DNA of 13,796 nucleotides, taken from contig DBSW01000116.1 of assembly GCA_002306745.1 (NCBI GenBank), forward strand, positions 1 through 13,796, read 5' to 3'. Made by a program: the position numbers and the translations under genes. Positions 1 through 6,749 of this stretch are shown piece after piece; within the stretch, counting starts at the first letter, position 1; every line of letters begins with the position of its first letter. Source of the stretch: Dehalococcoidia bacterium UBA1332 (lineage in GTDB: Bacteria; Chloroflexota; Dehalococcoidia; Lucifugimonadales; Lucifugimonadaceae). Below the pieces are notes generated by a model that saw only the letters and a list, made by a program, of their open reading frames with translations, had not been told where the DNA came from and did no database searches.

Positions 1-449
1 ACAAGTTGAAGTTGGTCGGCATCACCCGTCAGAATAAGCGTTTTATAACCTCGTTCAGACGCCTGTTGTGAAAGGGTTCCGATTAGATCGTCAGCCTCAA
101 AACCGTCGTATTCGTATACGGGTACTCCCATAGGTTTGAGAATTTCTTTAACTATAGGAATCTGCTCGTGTAGGGCAGGATCGACTTCTTGCCGTTGCGC
201 CTTATATTCAGGGAACATTTCTTTTCGGAATGTAGGAGATTTCGTATCGAAAGTAACTGCAATATGGGTTGGTTTCTGTTCCCGCAGAGTCTTTAGGAAC
301 ATGGTCATGAACCCGCTAGCACCAGTCGTATTTTGGCCGGTTGAAGTGATCAAGTGATCTCGAACTGCGAACCACGCTCGGAATACGATTGCATGCCCGT
401 CTATTAGCAGGAACAATTGTTCATCTGTTTTGGCTGGTGGGTTGATCAT
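1..449 (-). CDS. polA: DNA polymerase I, N-terminal 5'-3' nuclease part (partial)
   Basis: The reading frame starts at the ATG at 449 and runs off the left edge after 149 codons, so only the N-terminal flap/5'-3' exonuclease domain is visible. In replication and repair this domain removes RNA primers and flaps. Metal-binding signatures appear in the expected order: LIDG near residue 17, FDTK near 68 followed by TFRKEMFPEYKAQR, GFEADDLIGTL near 117-126, and TGDADQLQL near 141-149. These match the conserved acidic residues of bacterial PolA FEN domains. The polymerase and any 3'-5' exonuclease domain lie outside the window, so a stand-alone FEN-type exonuclease cannot be formally excluded. No clear Shine-Dalgarno precedes the ATG. 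The gene is divergent from the ArsM-like gene. Confidence 0.93.
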   Translation of the reverse strand, partial: MINPPAKTDEQLFLLIDGHAIVFRAWFAVRDHLITSTGQNTTGASGFMTMFLKTLREQKPTHIAVTFDTKSPTFRKEMFPEYKAQRQEVDPALHEQIPIVKEILKPMGVPVYEYDGFEADDLIGTLSQQASERGYKTLILTGDADQLQL

Positions 450-519
450 AAATATCTGAGCTTCGGTAATTGGAGAGAGTAGATAATTAGTCGGATTGAT
501 GGCACATGGTGATTTGCGG

Positions 520-525
520 ATTATA
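520..525 (-). promoter_or_regulatory. Candidate -10 box for polA
   Basis: A perfect TATAAT reads on the minus strand about 70 bases upstream of the polA start. No -35 hexamer stands at normal spacing; a TTGCCA at 540-545 is only 14 bases away, which is short. This is a sequence match only, in an AT-rich gap. Confidence 0.3.
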
Positions 526-693
526 GCTTCTTATGGCTATGGCAATTACTACTGATTAATCTAATAGCGTTGAAAGAATAGTATCTGTTGGTTGACATGA
601 ATATTTTAAATACTCAGCCTTTAAACTGAGCATGTGAGCGTCATACTTCTACTGGTGATAATTTTACAATCGAAGATTTTTGACTTATTAAAG

Positions 694-1545
694 ATGACCA
701 AAAATAATTCCTTTTTATATTTAAATATTGCTGGCGATACTTCAGATTGTTGTGGAGATTCGTGTTGTGCCGATGAACTTAATGTTGAAATTACACACGA
801 TCAGTTGGATTCTATGACCGCTTCTATTCAGCATTATTATGGCATCTTTGCCACAAGCGCTTTGGACCGCGTAGTTGACTCCAAACATATTCCATCCACA
901 GATAAGTTTTACACCCAAGATCAACGAGAAGTCTTACCCGCTGAAGTAGCAGGCGCGTCTGCTGGCTGTGGGAACCCCCTTGGAGTTGCTAATGCCGCAC
1001 TCGGTGAGATAGTCATGGATCTAGGTTCGGGTGGTGGTGTCGACTGTTTTATTGCAGCAAAAGAAGTTGGGGATGAGGGCTTTGTTATAGGTATTGATAT
1101 GACGCCGCACATGCTTGAATTAGCTCGGAAAAATGCAGAAAAACTTGGTACTGAGAATGTGGTGTTCAAGCTCGGTCACATTGAATCTATTCCGCAGCCT
1201 GACGACACCGTTGACCTGATTATTTCAAATTGTGTTATTGCACTTTCTCAGCGGAAGGATCGCGTGTTCTCAGAAATTTTCCGAATTTTGAAACCAGGCG
1301 GTCGGTTTGTAATTTCTGATATGGTCACATCAGATGCGATTCCTAGCAACGTTCAAAAATCCCCTAACGAGTGGGTTGCCTGTGTCGGCGGTGCAGCTGT
1401 GATGAGTGAGTACATAGAAATGATAGGCGATATCGGATTCTCTGATATCGAAATATTGAAGGAAGAGCAAAGTCGACCGTATGCCGACGACTGGCAGTCT
1501 ACTCTGATAAATTTGACGTTGAGGGCATATAAGCCACATGACTAA
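694..1545 (+). CDS. arsM: Arsenite S-adenosylmethionine methyltransferase-like protein
   Basis: This is a class I SAM-dependent methyltransferase of about 283 residues. Motif I is VMDLGSGGGVD (residues 107-117 from this start), followed by GIDMT. The rest follows the ArsM pattern: AGCGNP before motif I, ISNCVIALS in the middle, and ACVGGA near the C-terminus. These supply three cysteines (about 92, 180 and 230) in the places where ArsM enzymes bind As(III). The family methylates arsenite stepwise in the cytoplasm as detoxification. An extra CCGDSCC cluster lies at residues 19-25, before the YYG motif rather than after it as is usual. The frame is open to a GTG at 634, which would add 20 very hydrophobic residues; I prefer the ATG at 694 because it gives normal family length, but neither start has a good ribosome site. 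No arsR-like gene is adjacent. Another metalloid or small-molecule substrate is possible. Confidence 0.8.
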   Translation: MTKNNSFLYLNIAGDTSDCCGDSCCADELNVEITHDQLDSMTASIQHYYGIFATSALDRVVDSKHIPSTDKFYTQDQREVLPAEVAGASAGCGNPLGVANAALGEIVMDLGSGGGVDCFIAAKEVGDEGFVIGIDMTPHMLELARKNAEKLGTENVVFKLGHIESIPQPDDTVDLIISNCVIALSQRKDRVFSEIFRILKPGGRFVISDMVTSDAIPSNVQKSPNEWVACVGGAAVMSEYIEMIGDIGFSDIEILKEEQSRPYADDWQSTLINLTLRAYKPHD

Positions 1546-1754
1546 AGCCCTGCTATGTCATACTTACCTTGTATCTGTCGCGGTTTACACCACAACTTAT
1601 ATTCGTACTTATTGACTGGGTGCAGACGCGGGTTGTGTGTGTTGCTAGGGTCATTAATTCCTAGAATATTTTTATTGGTTTTAGATTCATAACTTACTCT
1701 CGTTTATGTCAGCTACAGCAAGAAGTTGACTTCGATGATTAAGGTTCATATCGA
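726..1754 (+). promoter_or_regulatory. Not a site: see 1726-1754 entry for the aph-like promoter
   Basis: This span is not a regulatory site and should be disregarded. The candidate promoter for the following gene is listed separately at 1726-1754. Confidence 0.01.
1726..1754 (+). promoter_or_regulatory. Weak candidate promoter for the phosphotransferase gene
   Basis: TTGACT (1726-1731) and TATCGA (1749-1754) are separated by 17 bases, which is ideal spacing. The -35 matches five of six consensus positions but the -10 matches only three. Transcription would start close to the ATG at 1770, leaving a very short leader. The 224-base gap after the ArsM-like gene suggests that the phosphotransferase gene has its own promoter. 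I see nothing else convincing in that gap. Confidence 0.28.
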
Positions 1755-1769
1755 GACGAAATATCTTTA

Positions 1770-2723
1770 ATGCTCATTAATCCTTGGGTTAGAAATTATG
1801 AGAAAGACGATCACTCAGCGCTTAGGCGCGTTCGTGATTGGGCTTCACGCAAGCTGGGTAGCACTGTTGACTATGGTTTTGGTTATGGAACCTGGGTATT
1901 TATTGGTAACGACACCGTTATAAAGATCGATCCTGAGGTTGGTAGATCCGAACGATTTACTCATGAACTCGCTATTAGCCAATTGGAAATCCCTGGAATT
2001 GCTACTCCCAAGGTTCTCGAAACCGGTACGCTCGAGGGCAGGGCGTGGGTGATTATTGATCGCTTAGATGGGTCAAGCGGATATAATGTCTGGCCGGGTT
2101 TGGATCACTCCGCTAAAGCTATGCTAACTAGTCAGTTAGCAGATGCGCTTTCTTATCTACATAAATTCCAACCTGACCAAGGTCTGCTACACGCAGAAAC
2201 ATCTAACTGGTCACGTCATGTGCGTCTTTCGTTTAATCGTGTATTACGCGCCGTCGACAACGTTGTGCCAGGTCGCGTTTTGAGTATGTCACAGGCAGCA
2301 TTTGCTGAATGGGAAGACGCACTTACAGATCGACCGAGAGTTCTGTGCCACGGGGACATTTGGCTAGGAAATATCCTCGTCAACGGTAACGGTACACTCG
2401 CCGGTATCTTGGATTTCGACAGGATGGCACTGGCGCCAGCTGATTATGAATTAGACATGCTGTTGCGGTTCTGGCGATATCCGTGGAATTTTGTTCCAGA
2501 GCAATTAGAAGCGATTTATGAGTATCCGCTCGAAATTGAATTGATGCAGCCGTTTGTTGATCTCTGTCAGGGCGATCTGACAGATAAGCAGATTTCGGCT
2601 CGATTGAGCACTTTGGAATTGATTTATCGTTTGAATTTGGTGAACAGATTTGGATGGAGCCAGCAGCATGCCATGATGTTCGATACGGTGCTCTCAGGTA
2701 ATTGGGCGGATGGATTAGTATAG
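1770..2723 (+). CDS. Aminoglycoside phosphotransferase (APH/choline kinase) fold protein
   Basis: This is a 317-residue kinase-like protein. The catalytic loop CHGDIWLGN (residues 193-201) carries the presumed catalytic Asp196 and Asn201, and LDFDRM (214-219) carries the metal-binding Asp215. Upstream, a glycine-rich YGFGYGTWVF segment (35-44) and VIKID (Lys52) form the expected ATP-binding lobe. The fold is shared by antibiotic kinases, choline and homoserine kinases, fructosamine kinases and other small-molecule kinases, so the substrate cannot be read from sequence. A genuine resistance role is not implied by its position among housekeeping genes. The ATG at 1770 has no strong Shine-Dalgarno. 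The gene is convergent with the SepIVA-like gene, with a strong hairpin between them. Confidence 0.85.
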   Translation: MLINPWVRNYEKDDHSALRRVRDWASRKLGSTVDYGFGYGTWVFIGNDTVIKIDPEVGRSERFTHELAISQLEIPGIATPKVLETGTLEGRAWVIIDRLDGSSGYNVWPGLDHSAKAMLTSQLADALSYLHKFQPDQGLLHAETSNWSRHVRLSFNRVLRAVDNVVPGRVLSMSQAAFAEWEDALTDRPRVLCHGDIWLGNILVNGNGTLAGILDFDRMALAPADYELDMLLRFWRYPWNFVPEQLEAIYEYPLEIELMQPFVDLCQGDLTDKQISARLSTLELIYRLNLVNRFGWSQQHAMMFDTVLSGNWADGLV

Positions 2724-3072
2724 GCTTGGTATAGGCAAATATTTTTTGGGAAGATAGTTTTTTCCAATCCTTTCGATAATAAGCCTCTGATTGATCTGAA
2801 TTTAAAAGTGCAACCCAGTGACGTTGTATCAATGTCACTGGGTTGTATGGTTGATTATTGCTCAGTCGATTATTGACTATCGAATTTTAGGATTAGGCTT
2901 TTCCTCAGACGGATCACTTGCTTTGATCATGATTTGAATTGATATAACGCTTTAAACAACTATCTAACCTAAGTGTCCGCAGCAAATCAGTCGTACTTGA
3001 GAGCCCTAATTCACAAAACGACGGTTTCGCTCATTGTTGCGTTAGATATTGCTTTCTATCACGAAATAAGTC
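2724..3072. other. Convergent intergenic region with hairpin
   Basis: This 349-base gap separates two convergent genes. A weak hairpin with one G-T pair (TTGGGAA and TTTCCAA, 2746-2767) follows the phosphotransferase stop codon. The main structure is the long hairpin at 2811-2845, listed separately. Further right, TATCTAAC (2961-2968) and GTTAGATA (3041-3048) form an eight-base inverted repeat with a 72-base interior. Short frames exist on both strands but none has a ribosome site or recognisable protein. No tRNA was seen. Confidence 0.6.
2811..2845 (-). terminator. Strong hairpin, probable terminator of the minus-strand operon
   Basis: The arms CAACCCAGTGAC (2811-2822) and GTCACTGGGTTG (2834-2845) are perfect inverted repeats of 12 bases. 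The interior also pairs (a G-T pair plus TTG with CAA), leaving a three-base TAT loop and a stem of about 16 pairs. Read on the minus strand, the stem is followed after CAC by TTTTAAATT, a modest T-tract; the plus side has none. It therefore best fits termination of transcripts coming from rsmD-coaD-sepIVA, although it lies about 230 bases past the last stop codon. It could also block read-through from the convergent phosphotransferase gene. Confidence 0.6.
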
Positions 3073-3666
3073 TTAGTCAGCGACATTCGTGGTTGGTCGG
3101 GCGTCCAATAGATCGATTCCACCTCTCACCTGACCAAGTGTGTCAGCTATTCGTTCTTCAAGAGTGAACAGCACTTCTCGAGCGTAGTTGTCCGCTCCCT
3201 TGCGCCGCTGTTCTGCTGAAGTTTCGGCTTCGTTTAGAATGTTATTTACTCGTGTTTCTGCTTCGGTAATTAAATTGCTGGCGTGTTTTTCGGCGTCAGC
3301 CTCTATCGATGAAGCATTTTCTTTGGCGGCACGTGTGATCTCAGTTTCATCGATCATCTGGCGTGCCTTTTCTTGAGAAGTGTTAATTAGGGCATTTGAT
3401 TGTTCTTCAGCGATTTGCCGGATAGTTGTGGCTTCTTCGTCAGCATAGGCGCGTATGCGTCGTGATTCGACCTCTGCTTGCTTTATGATTGCATCCTTTT
3501 GTCGGACTACACCTTCAGCTTCTTCTATCTGAGATGGCATTTCTGCTTTTATACGATCAATACTTTCTGAGATTTTGTCTAGATTTACGAACGTTCGCGC
3601 TGTTCCAGGAACTCGACCCTTGCCGATCATTGCTTCTAGATCTTCGAGTTGCGACATTAATGTCAT
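3073..3666 (-). CDS. SepIVA/DivIVA-like coiled-coil protein
   Basis: This is a hydrophilic protein of about 197 residues, dominated by an Ala/Glu-rich coiled coil (about 44-156) with repeated EA, EAE and EKA steps. The N-terminus (LEDLEAMIGKGRVPGTA, then NLDKISESIDRIKAEMP) and the C-terminus (GADNYAREVLFTLEERI, then TLGQVRGGIDLL) resemble the actinobacterial SepIVA family (Mycobacterium Rv2927c), whose gene also follows coaD. Those proteins act at the septum and in cell-wall growth. Similar proteins are often loosely labelled as ATPase subunit or DivIVA. The start chosen is the second ATG, at 3666, because a GGAGG at 3672-3676 lies five bases before it; the ATG at 3678 overlaps the region where that site begins. 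The gene lies 47 bases after coaD and is probably cotranscribed. There is no membrane segment or signal peptide. A generic coiled-coil scaffold is the alternative. Confidence 0.75.
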   Translation of the reverse strand: MTLMSQLEDLEAMIGKGRVPGTARTFVNLDKISESIDRIKAEMPSQIEEAEGVVRQKDAIIKQAEVESRRIRAYADEEATTIRQIAEEQSNALINTSQEKARQMIDETEITRAAKENASSIEADAEKHASNLITEAETRVNNILNEAETSAEQRRKGADNYAREVLFTLEERIADTLGQVRGGIDLLDARPTTNVAD

Positions 3667-3671
3667 TTTTG

Positions 3672-3676
3672 CCTCC
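3672..3676 (-). promoter_or_regulatory. Shine-Dalgarno GGAGG setting the sepIVA-like start
   Basis: GGAGG on the minus strand stands five bases before the ATG at 3666. It lies just inside the frame opened by the ATG at 3678, so it selects the downstream start. Confidence 0.7.
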
Positions 3677-3713
3677 ATGCGTATCGACTTACGCTTTCAT
3701 TTTGGTTGTTAGT

Positions 3714-4205
3714 TTATTTTTCTTGACGTTCTTCAAGCCTCTCAACCAAAGGATTGAGAACGTTTGAGGGAACTAGATCAGACACATCTGCGCCGAGTGC
3801 TGCTACTTCCTTTACTCTCGATGAACTTAGGATTTGGTATTCAAGTGCGCTGAAAAGACATACCGTTTCAACGTCCTCTGCCATCTTCCGATTCATAAGT
3901 GCCATTTCACTTTCGTACTCAAAATCGCTAGTGATTCTTAGCCCGCGTACTATCACACTGGCTCCGATATCACGGGCTACATTAACTGTCAGCCCGGAAT
4001 ATGACTGGACTGATACATTTGGTAAATGTGTGACCGCGTCAGCGAACATCTTGATTCTTTCGTCAAGGTTGAACATTGTCTGTTTTGTGGAGAGCGCTAC
4101 TACTCCCACAACCAGGTCATCCACGGCACGCGATGCACGCTCAACGATGTCAAGGTGTCCATTAGTAATTGGGTCGAAAGTACCCGGATAGATCGCGCGC
4201 ACCAT
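3714..4205 (-). CDS. coaD: Phosphopantetheine adenylyltransferase
   Basis: The enzyme joins 4'-phosphopantetheine and ATP to form dephospho-CoA, the fourth of the five steps from pantothenate to coenzyme A, in the cytoplasm. The length of 163 residues is normal for CoaD. The nucleotidyltransferase signature YPGTFDPITNGHLD (6-19) includes the TNGH form of the T/HxGH motif. It is followed by VRGLR and DFEYE (86-98), and by ILSSSRVKEVAALGADV (125-141), the usual SSS-V-KE-A region. Its ATG directly follows the TAA of rsmD with no spacer, and a GAGGG (4213-4217) inside rsmD lies seven bases before it, so translational coupling is likely. The rsmD-coaD pairing is common in bacteria. Confidence 0.96.
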   Translation of the reverse strand: MVRAIYPGTFDPITNGHLDIVERASRAVDDLVVGVVALSTKQTMFNLDERIKMFADAVTHLPNVSVQSYSGLTVNVARDIGASVIVRGLRITSDFEYESEMALMNRKMAEDVETVCLFSALEYQILSSSRVKEVAALGADVSDLVPSNVLNPLVERLEERQEK

Positions 4206-4811
4206 TTATTTGCCCTCTTTAAAACTTGGTGTGGTAGCCGATGAATCAGACCTGTAAATGGAAATGGCTGTGTCTCCGTATAATCGTTGTTTAGATAACT
4301 TCAGCCCTGGAAGTAGGTCGGGCAGGTCAGTTTTTTTTGAATGTTCCAAAAATGCGATCGCATCCTTCGATAGTAGATCTTTAGCGTCTATGCGTTTAAA
4401 TAACTTTTCGAATTCGACTAGTTCATAGGGTGGGTCAGCGAAAACCAGATCAAACTCACTTTTCAGTGAGCAGACTGCATTGAGTGCTTTTCCTTTTCTG
4501 ATATTCCCTCGGGTTGTCAATCTATGTTTCTCGAGCGATTTTTTTATGTTTTTGCACTGGTGTGCGTTTTGCTCAATGAATGTGACACTTGTCGCTCCAC
4601 GTTGCAGAGCTTCTATTCCTAGCGCCCCTGTTCCTGCGTAAATGTCTAGTACCCGAAGACCGTGAGTCCCTTTTGGCCCAAGCATTGAAAATATTGCTGA
4701 CTTGACCTTAGCTGTCGTTGGTCGCAACGACTTGGCGTTCGAAGTTATTGATCTTCGTAACTTTGAAGATCTTTTACTTCTATTACCTGACGTAGCGCTG
4801 TCGATCCTCAC
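4206..4811 (-). CDS. rsmD: 16S rRNA (guanine966-N2)-methyltransferase
   Basis: RsmD methylates G966 of 16S rRNA in the small subunit, using S-adenosylmethionine. The conserved landmarks are RPTTAKVKSAIFSML (30-44), motif I LDIYAGTGALGIEAL (55-69), FIEQN (78-82) and the catalytic motif FADPPY (124-129). The length of 201 residues is slightly above the usual size because the N-terminus differs: the common opening strand (MRIIAG-type) is replaced by a Ser/Arg/Lys-rich stretch, and the distance from the start to RPT is about 30 rather than about 20 residues. The start is GTG at 4811, supported by GGGAG (4818-4822) six bases upstream. It is the first gene of the minus-strand group with coaD and the SepIVA-like gene, and is divergent from lysS. 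Confidence 0.9.
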   Translation of the reverse strand: MRIDSATSGNRSKRSSKLRRSITSNAKSLRPTTAKVKSAIFSMLGPKGTHGLRVLDIYAGTGALGIEALQRGATSVTFIEQNAHQCKNIKKSLEKHRLTTRGNIRKGKALNAVCSLKSEFDLVFADPPYELVEFEKLFKRIDAKDLLSKDAIAFLEHSKKTDLPDLLPGLKLSKQRLYGDTAISIYRSDSSATTPSFKEGK

Positions 4812-5130
4812 TCAATACTCCCAATATTCCATATGCCTGCTTCAAATACACGACGGAACGCACGCGATTATTTATGCTCTTGAGATTTTTAACCATCGTC
4901 AGTTGTTACCGGTTTTGACGGATTTACACGGAAGCGGTCTTTTGGGTTGGGAATCCAGCACTAATTCGTTTGTCATTGAATTCGCTGATTGTTCTTGGTC
5001 TGGCTTAGAATGAATACATGTGATGGATTTGGCCAGATTGTGACCGCGAATTTCGATCACTACGGTTTCGATAATGGAATAAAAACTCTTTAATTGAACA
5101 ATACAAAATTAGGAAATTTATGCGTTAGAT
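4812..5130. other. Divergent intergenic region between rsmD and lysS
   Basis: This 319-base gap must hold the promoters for both directions, but no textbook promoter pair is visible. Candidates for lysS are TTGTGA (5038-5043) with TACGGT (5061-5066) at 17 bases, and an isolated GATAAT (5070-5075). TTTCGAT occurs twice as a direct repeat (5051-5057 and 5066-5072). A two-codon minigene lies at 5120-5128. Open frames cross the gap on both strands, but their compositions look non-coding and they have no ribosome sites. A fragment GTGACCGCG faintly recalls a T-box core but lacks the full motif and a terminator. Confidence 0.5.
5111..5128 (+). promoter_or_regulatory. Two-codon minigene with its own ribosome site before lysS
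   Basis: AGGA (5111-5114) is followed after five bases by ATG CGT TAG (5120-5128), and the lysS ATG begins two bases later at 5131. The visible ribosome site is placed correctly for the minigene and too far (16 bases) for lysS, so ribosomes may terminate at TAG and restart on lysS. Whether this is functional is inference. Confidence 0.35.
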
Positions 5131-6699
5131 ATGACCAATCAAGAGCACAAGGAACAATCACACCAAAAGGGCGAACTTGAACAAGTTGTTGGCGAACGTA
5201 AACTGATTGATGACAGGTTGTCTAAAACATATCAGATTCGTTCTAAAGGAATTGATCCTTATCCGCCAAGGTTTGATCGTACTCATACATCTGTGGAGGC
5301 TGTGACTTTATTTGAAAATGCTGAATCAGCTATATCAGATATTGATTCAGAAGAATTAGCGTCCGCGCGAACTGAAATAGTTCGTGTCGCTGGTCGTATC
5401 ATGGCTCGGCGTGGGATGGGTAAGGCGACTTTTATAGATTTAAAAGATGGTCATGGATTTATCCAAGCATTTGCTCGTCAAAATACTATGGGTGACGAAG
5501 CATACGACATTGTTAATATGCTGGATATCGGCGACATCGTTGGTGTTGAGGGCTCAGTTATTCGAACCCGGCGTGGTGAGATTAGTGTTGAGGCACAACA
5601 TGTAACTGTTCTTGCCAAGGCGATTAGACCATTGCCTGATAAGTGGCATGGTCTGCAGGATCAGGAATTACGCTATAGGCAGCGTTATCTTGATCTGATT
5701 TCTAATGATAAGGCTTTTCAGAATGCTTTACTGCGATCCAAGATTGTGCGGTCTATGCGTGCATTCATGCATGGATTAGGATTTATCGAAGTAGAAACAC
5801 CGATTCTTGTTCCGGTTGCTGCTGGAGCACAAGCAACTCCATTTGAAACTCACCATAACCAGTTGGACCGCGATTTATATCTCAGGATTGCAACAGAACT
5901 TTATTTAAAAAAATTAATCGTGGGTGGGATCGAAAGGGTATTTGAGATCGGTAGGCTTTTTAGAAATGAAGGTCTTGATCATGAGCACAACCCTGAGTTT
6001 ACGACGATAGAAAGCTATCAAGCTTATGCTGATTACACTGATGTGATGAATATGGTCGAGCAATTGGTTTCGACGATTGCATTAGAAACAACTGGCTCGA
6101 TGGTTTTGCAAGAAGTCGAAGGAATCAGACCTGAGATAGATTTAACCCCTCCATGGCCAAGGCTCGATCTTCGTGAGGAGATAAATAAGCGTACCGGTAT
6201 TGATTTTGTTGAAACTAGGGATGTCGAATCACTCTCAAAGGCTATGCGCGAGCGTGGTATTCATGTAGAAGAAGGTTCTGCTTGGGGACGTCTTTTAGAC
6301 AAGGTTATTTCTGCAGAAGTGGAACCTAATTTAATTCAGCCGCACTTCCTAGTTGACTATCCCGTTGAGATGTCACCACTTGCAAAGCGGAAACCTGAAT
6401 CTGAAGGAATAGTCGAACGCTTTGAAGGATTTGTAATGGGTACTGAGTTGTGTAATGCATTCACTGAACTAAACGATCCAGTTGATCAACGGGAACGTTT
6501 TGAACAACAGGAAAAAATGAGAATTGACTTTGGCGATGATGAAGCTGACCGACTTGATGAAGATTTTTTGATTTCGATCGAGCATGGGATGCCACCAACC
6601 GGTGGTCTAGGCCTTGGCATTGATCGGTTGACGATGCTTATTGCGGGCGAAGAGTCGATTCGCGAGATAGTCTTATTTCCAGCAATGAGAAATACTTGA
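5131..6699 (+). CDS. lysS: Lysyl-tRNA synthetase, class II
   Basis: The enzyme charges tRNA-Lys with lysine in the cytoplasm. The 522-residue protein has an N-terminal OB-fold anticodon-binding domain (about 80-165, with VRVAGRIMARRGMGKATFID), then the linker RYRQRYLDLI (181-190). The class II catalytic core follows: motif 1 around 203-226 ending in FIEVETPIL, motif 2 FRNEGLDHEHNPEFTTIE (277-294), and motif 3 GGLGLGIDRLTMLI (491-504). The lysine-pocket signature GAQATPFETHHN (232-243) is present. It is full length for bacterial LysRS-II. serS follows after 50 bases in the same direction, so the two synthetases are probably one transcript. The start lacks its own well-spaced Shine-Dalgarno; a two-codon minigene sits just before it. 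Confidence 0.97.
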   Translation: MTNQEHKEQSHQKGELEQVVGERKLIDDRLSKTYQIRSKGIDPYPPRFDRTHTSVEAVTLFENAESAISDIDSEELASARTEIVRVAGRIMARRGMGKATFIDLKDGHGFIQAFARQNTMGDEAYDIVNMLDIGDIVGVEGSVIRTRRGEISVEAQHVTVLAKAIRPLPDKWHGLQDQELRYRQRYLDLISNDKAFQNALLRSKIVRSMRAFMHGLGFIEVETPILVPVAAGAQATPFETHHNQLDRDLYLRIATELYLKKLIVGGIERVFEIGRLFRNEGLDHEHNPEFTTIESYQAYADYTDVMNMVEQLVSTIALETTGSMVLQEVEGIRPEIDLTPPWPRLDLREEINKRTGIDFVETRDVESLSKAMRERGIHVEEGSAWGRLLDKVISAEVEPNLIQPHFLVDYPVEMSPLAKRKPESEGIVERFEGFVMGTELCNAFTELNDPVDQRERFEQQEKMRIDFGDDEADRLDEDFLISIEHGMPPTGGLGLGIDRLTMLIAGEESIREIVLFPAMRNT

Positions 6700-6749
6700 T
6701 CAAATAGATCTTCCCGGTCCATCTTAATAAATAAATTTCTGAGAATTAA

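Noticed and set aside
726..1754. Feature entry listed with a wrong span (726-1754) for the promoter of the phosphotransferase gene
   Set aside because: The start was mis-stated and the span lies over the ArsM-like gene. The correct candidate is at 1726-1754; disregard the wide entry, which carries a confidence of 0.01.
1770..2723. Antibiotic resistance gene call
   Set aside because: Only the APH fold is supported. No specific aminoglycoside kinase signature or mobile context is present.
2882..2932. Minus-strand short frame starting MIKASDPSEEK and ending near 2882
   Set aside because: It is about 17 codons long, lacks a ribosome site and matches no small ribosomal protein such as L32, which I considered because of the neighbourhood.
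3754..4191. Long plus-strand frame opposite coaD (145 codons)
   Set aside because: It is the antisense shadow of coaD, Ser/Thr-rich and without family resemblance, while coaD itself is certain.
4702..5013. Plus-strand frame of 103 codons overlapping the start of rsmD and the gap
   Set aside because: It overlaps a well-supported gene on the other strand, has no ribosome site and resembles no known protein.
5031..5090. T-box riboswitch before lysS
   Set aside because: GTGACCGCG is only a fragment of the conserved T-box core, and neither a specifier stem nor an intrinsic terminator is visible.
4909..5107. Minus-strand open stretch of about 60 codons in the rsmD-lysS gap
   Set aside because: The only internal ATG gives a 25-residue peptide, there is no ribosome site, and the composition does not look coding.
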